Below, one piece after another: positions 36,513 to 37,426 of a DNA stretch of 37,426 bases. Origin of the DNA: a virus; the IMG/VR virus record IMGVR_UViG_3300049846_000250, positions 1 through 37,426 of that record, one strand, 5' to 3'. The position numbers were made by a program, and so were the translations under genes. Under the pieces are notes generated by a model, which worked only from the letters and a program-made list of their open reading frames with translations, had not been told where the DNA came from and did not search any database. Numbering within the stretch: position 1 is the stretch's first letter; each line of letters begins with the position of its first letter.

Positions 36513-36693
36513 GGTTGTCAGGCTGAGATCCCTTGCGCCCCAACCCCTCTGCTATCCTTACTAACCTTCTAACCTTAGTATTAAATATATAAAAGGGGAG
36601 GGGTAGGGGTAAAAAGGACCTATAGGGGCAACGTTGACAAGGTCGGCAGGTTGACAGGTGCCGGCCACCATCCGCTCCGCCTACCCTTGGGGC
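36513..36693. other. Candidate replication origin / late control region
   Basis: No gene is seen in this 181-base gap. It contains two tandem CTAACCTT units (36561-36576), an AT-rich stretch (36571-36594), four GGGG runs (36595, 36600, 36606, 36625) able to form a G-quadruplex with one long loop, and two TTGACA hexamers 17 bases apart (36634 and 36651). The second lies in an inverted copy of the word found before the primase gene. AT-rich unwinding DNA plus repeats beside the primase gene suggest an origin. The TTGACA pair could also belong to promoters of the late genes. Confidence 0.5.
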
Positions 36694-37386
36694 ATGGCCC
36701 TATCCATCACCGTTGACACCACCGGCCTGGAAGAGGCTGCAAGGCGGTCCAGCGTGCTTGCTAAGCAGTTGCCCTTTGCCACCTCCCTCGCCCTTAATGA
36801 AGTGGCCTTCAAGGCCCGCACAGCGCTCAATGGCAGCACGCGCCAATACTTCAACGCCCCCACCAAGTTCACTGAGACCGCCTTCCTGGTCCAGAAGTCC
36901 AAGAAGGCAGACCTAGAAGCCATCGTCTATGCCAACAACCAAGAAGGCCGCAACCGTGCTCGTTACCTGCGCTATGGCATCCAAGGCGGCCAACGTGTAG
37001 CCAAGGGCTTCGAGCGCTTCTTTGCTGGTGCTGATAACGACGGCACCCTGCCCCCTGGGGTAGCCCTCCTACCCACCTCCCTGGTCAAGACCACAGCCCA
37101 AGGGAACGTATCCATCGCCACGCTGCGCTCCATCAGCAAAGGACTGAGCACAACCAACAAACGCGGCGGCTTCTTTGTTGGCACACCACGTGGTGCGGGC
37201 AACAGGCCACCTGGTATCTACCGTCGATCACGTGAGCAGCTGTTCCCATACTTCATCGCAGCATCATCAGCACCGCGATACACAGGACGTTTCCCAATCC
37301 AAGACGTGGGCAGCAAGGTGATCAATCGCAACTGGGTCGCAGAACTTGAGGCCGCACTTGAACGTGCGCTGTCAACAGCAAAGTGA
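36694..37386 (+). CDS. Tail completion / minor tail protein (gpZ-like)
   Basis: 230 residues from the ATG at 36694 (a GTG at 36658 would add 12). The start LSITVDTTGLEEAARRSSVL, then LPFATSLALNEVAFKARTAL, is the pattern of lambda gpZ and related tail-completion proteins: an N-terminal strand, a helix of paired hydrophobics and a basic middle (KGFERFFAG, RYLRYGIQGGQR, RGAGNRPPGIYRRSREQLFP). Such a protein usually sits with the connector and terminator genes. Here it is at the right end, but if the genome is circular or permuted it would directly precede the terminase. Confidence 0.6.
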   Translation: MALSITVDTTGLEEAARRSSVLAKQLPFATSLALNEVAFKARTALNGSTRQYFNAPTKFTETAFLVQKSKKADLEAIVYANNQEGRNRARYLRYGIQGGQRVAKGFERFFAGADNDGTLPPGVALLPTSLVKTTAQGNVSIATLRSISKGLSTTNKRGGFFVGTPRGAGNRPPGIYRRSREQLFPYFIAASSAPRYTGRFPIQDVGSKVINRNWVAELEAALERALSTAK

Positions 37387-37395
37387 TTGACGACG

Positions 37396-37412
37396 CCACG
37401 CCGCGTGCGTGG
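37396..37412 (+). terminator. Hairpin after the gpZ-like gene
   Basis: CCACGC (37396-37401) and GCGTGG (37407-37412) form a perfect six-pair stem with a CGCGT loop, 10 bases after the stop, followed by GTCCTTCT. The weak T-run makes termination possible but not certain; it could also be part of the packaging site at the genome junction. Confidence 0.4.
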
Positions 37413-37426
37413 GTCCTTCTGCGGCT

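Noticed and set aside
1-37426. tRNA genes and CRISPR arrays
   Set aside because: No cloverleaf-like gap of tRNA size and no regularly spaced repeats were seen; a tRNA scan would be needed to exclude them fully.

Overview
The window reads as a nearly complete, gene-dense (roughly 58-60% GC by eye) genome of a tailed double-stranded DNA phage with a long non-contractile, lambda-type tail (siphovirus-like). Almost every gene abuts or overlaps the next by 1-14 bases (TGATG, ATGA or GTGA junctions), which points to tight translational coupling. A cyanobacterial host, perhaps a freshwater picocyanobacterium, is my best guess. It rests on an NblA-like small protein, several small proteins of a kind I associate with cyanophages, and a holin-sized membrane peptide ending with a conserved-looking SPLKSNS segment. 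It is an inference, not a demonstration. I see no integrase, no convincing lysis repressor, no tRNA and no CRISPR array.

Region 1 (1-22735, rightward) is the late module. It runs: a three-unit 10-bp repeat (candidate packaging site), terminase small and large subunits, a gpW-like connector, the portal, a capsid protease fused to the HK97-type major capsid protein, decoration and head-tail joining proteins, a jelly-roll fibre, tail terminator, tail tube, tail chaperones G/GT with a textbook -1 frameshift site, tape measure, minor tail proteins, J-like tail tip, two paralogous minor tail proteins, tail fibres with a low-GC tip, small proteins, a holin candidate, a two-domain endolysin and a dCTP deaminase/dUTPase-like enzyme. 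It closes on a strong terminator at 22762-22793.

Region 2 (22760-28847) holds two small rightward genes (one an HNH endonuclease) and then a long leftward early module. From its promoter end this is a RecE-like exonuclease, RecT annealase, an excisionase-type HTH protein, an SSB-like protein, a zinc-ribbon protein, then a train of about a dozen tiny overlapping genes. The train sits behind a near-consensus promoter whose spacer contains a perfect dyad (26285-26313). One gene inside this module, the NblA-like gene at 26609, points the other way.

Region 3 (28925-36512, rightward) is the metabolism and replication module: a PAPS-reductase-like protein (IbrA/DUF3440 type), a protein in which a complete-looking ectoine synthase (EctC) domain is fused to an IbrB-like ParB domain, two companion small proteins, a DEAH helicase, a C5-cytosine methyltransferase with a second large gene nested in its +1 frame, a VRR-NUC nuclease and a prim-pol/VirE-type primase-helicase. 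A 180-bp gap after the primase carries an AT-rich stretch, four G4 runs and an inverted copy of an 18-bp word also found before the primase, and is the best origin candidate. Region 4 (36694-37426) has a tail-completion gpZ-like gene, which would lie next to the terminase if the molecule is circular or circularly permuted.

The strongest unusual signals are the EctC-IbrB fusion cassette, the methyltransferase double-coding region, the frameshift element, the protease-capsid fusion with an internal ribosome binding site, and the origin-like repeats flanking the primase.
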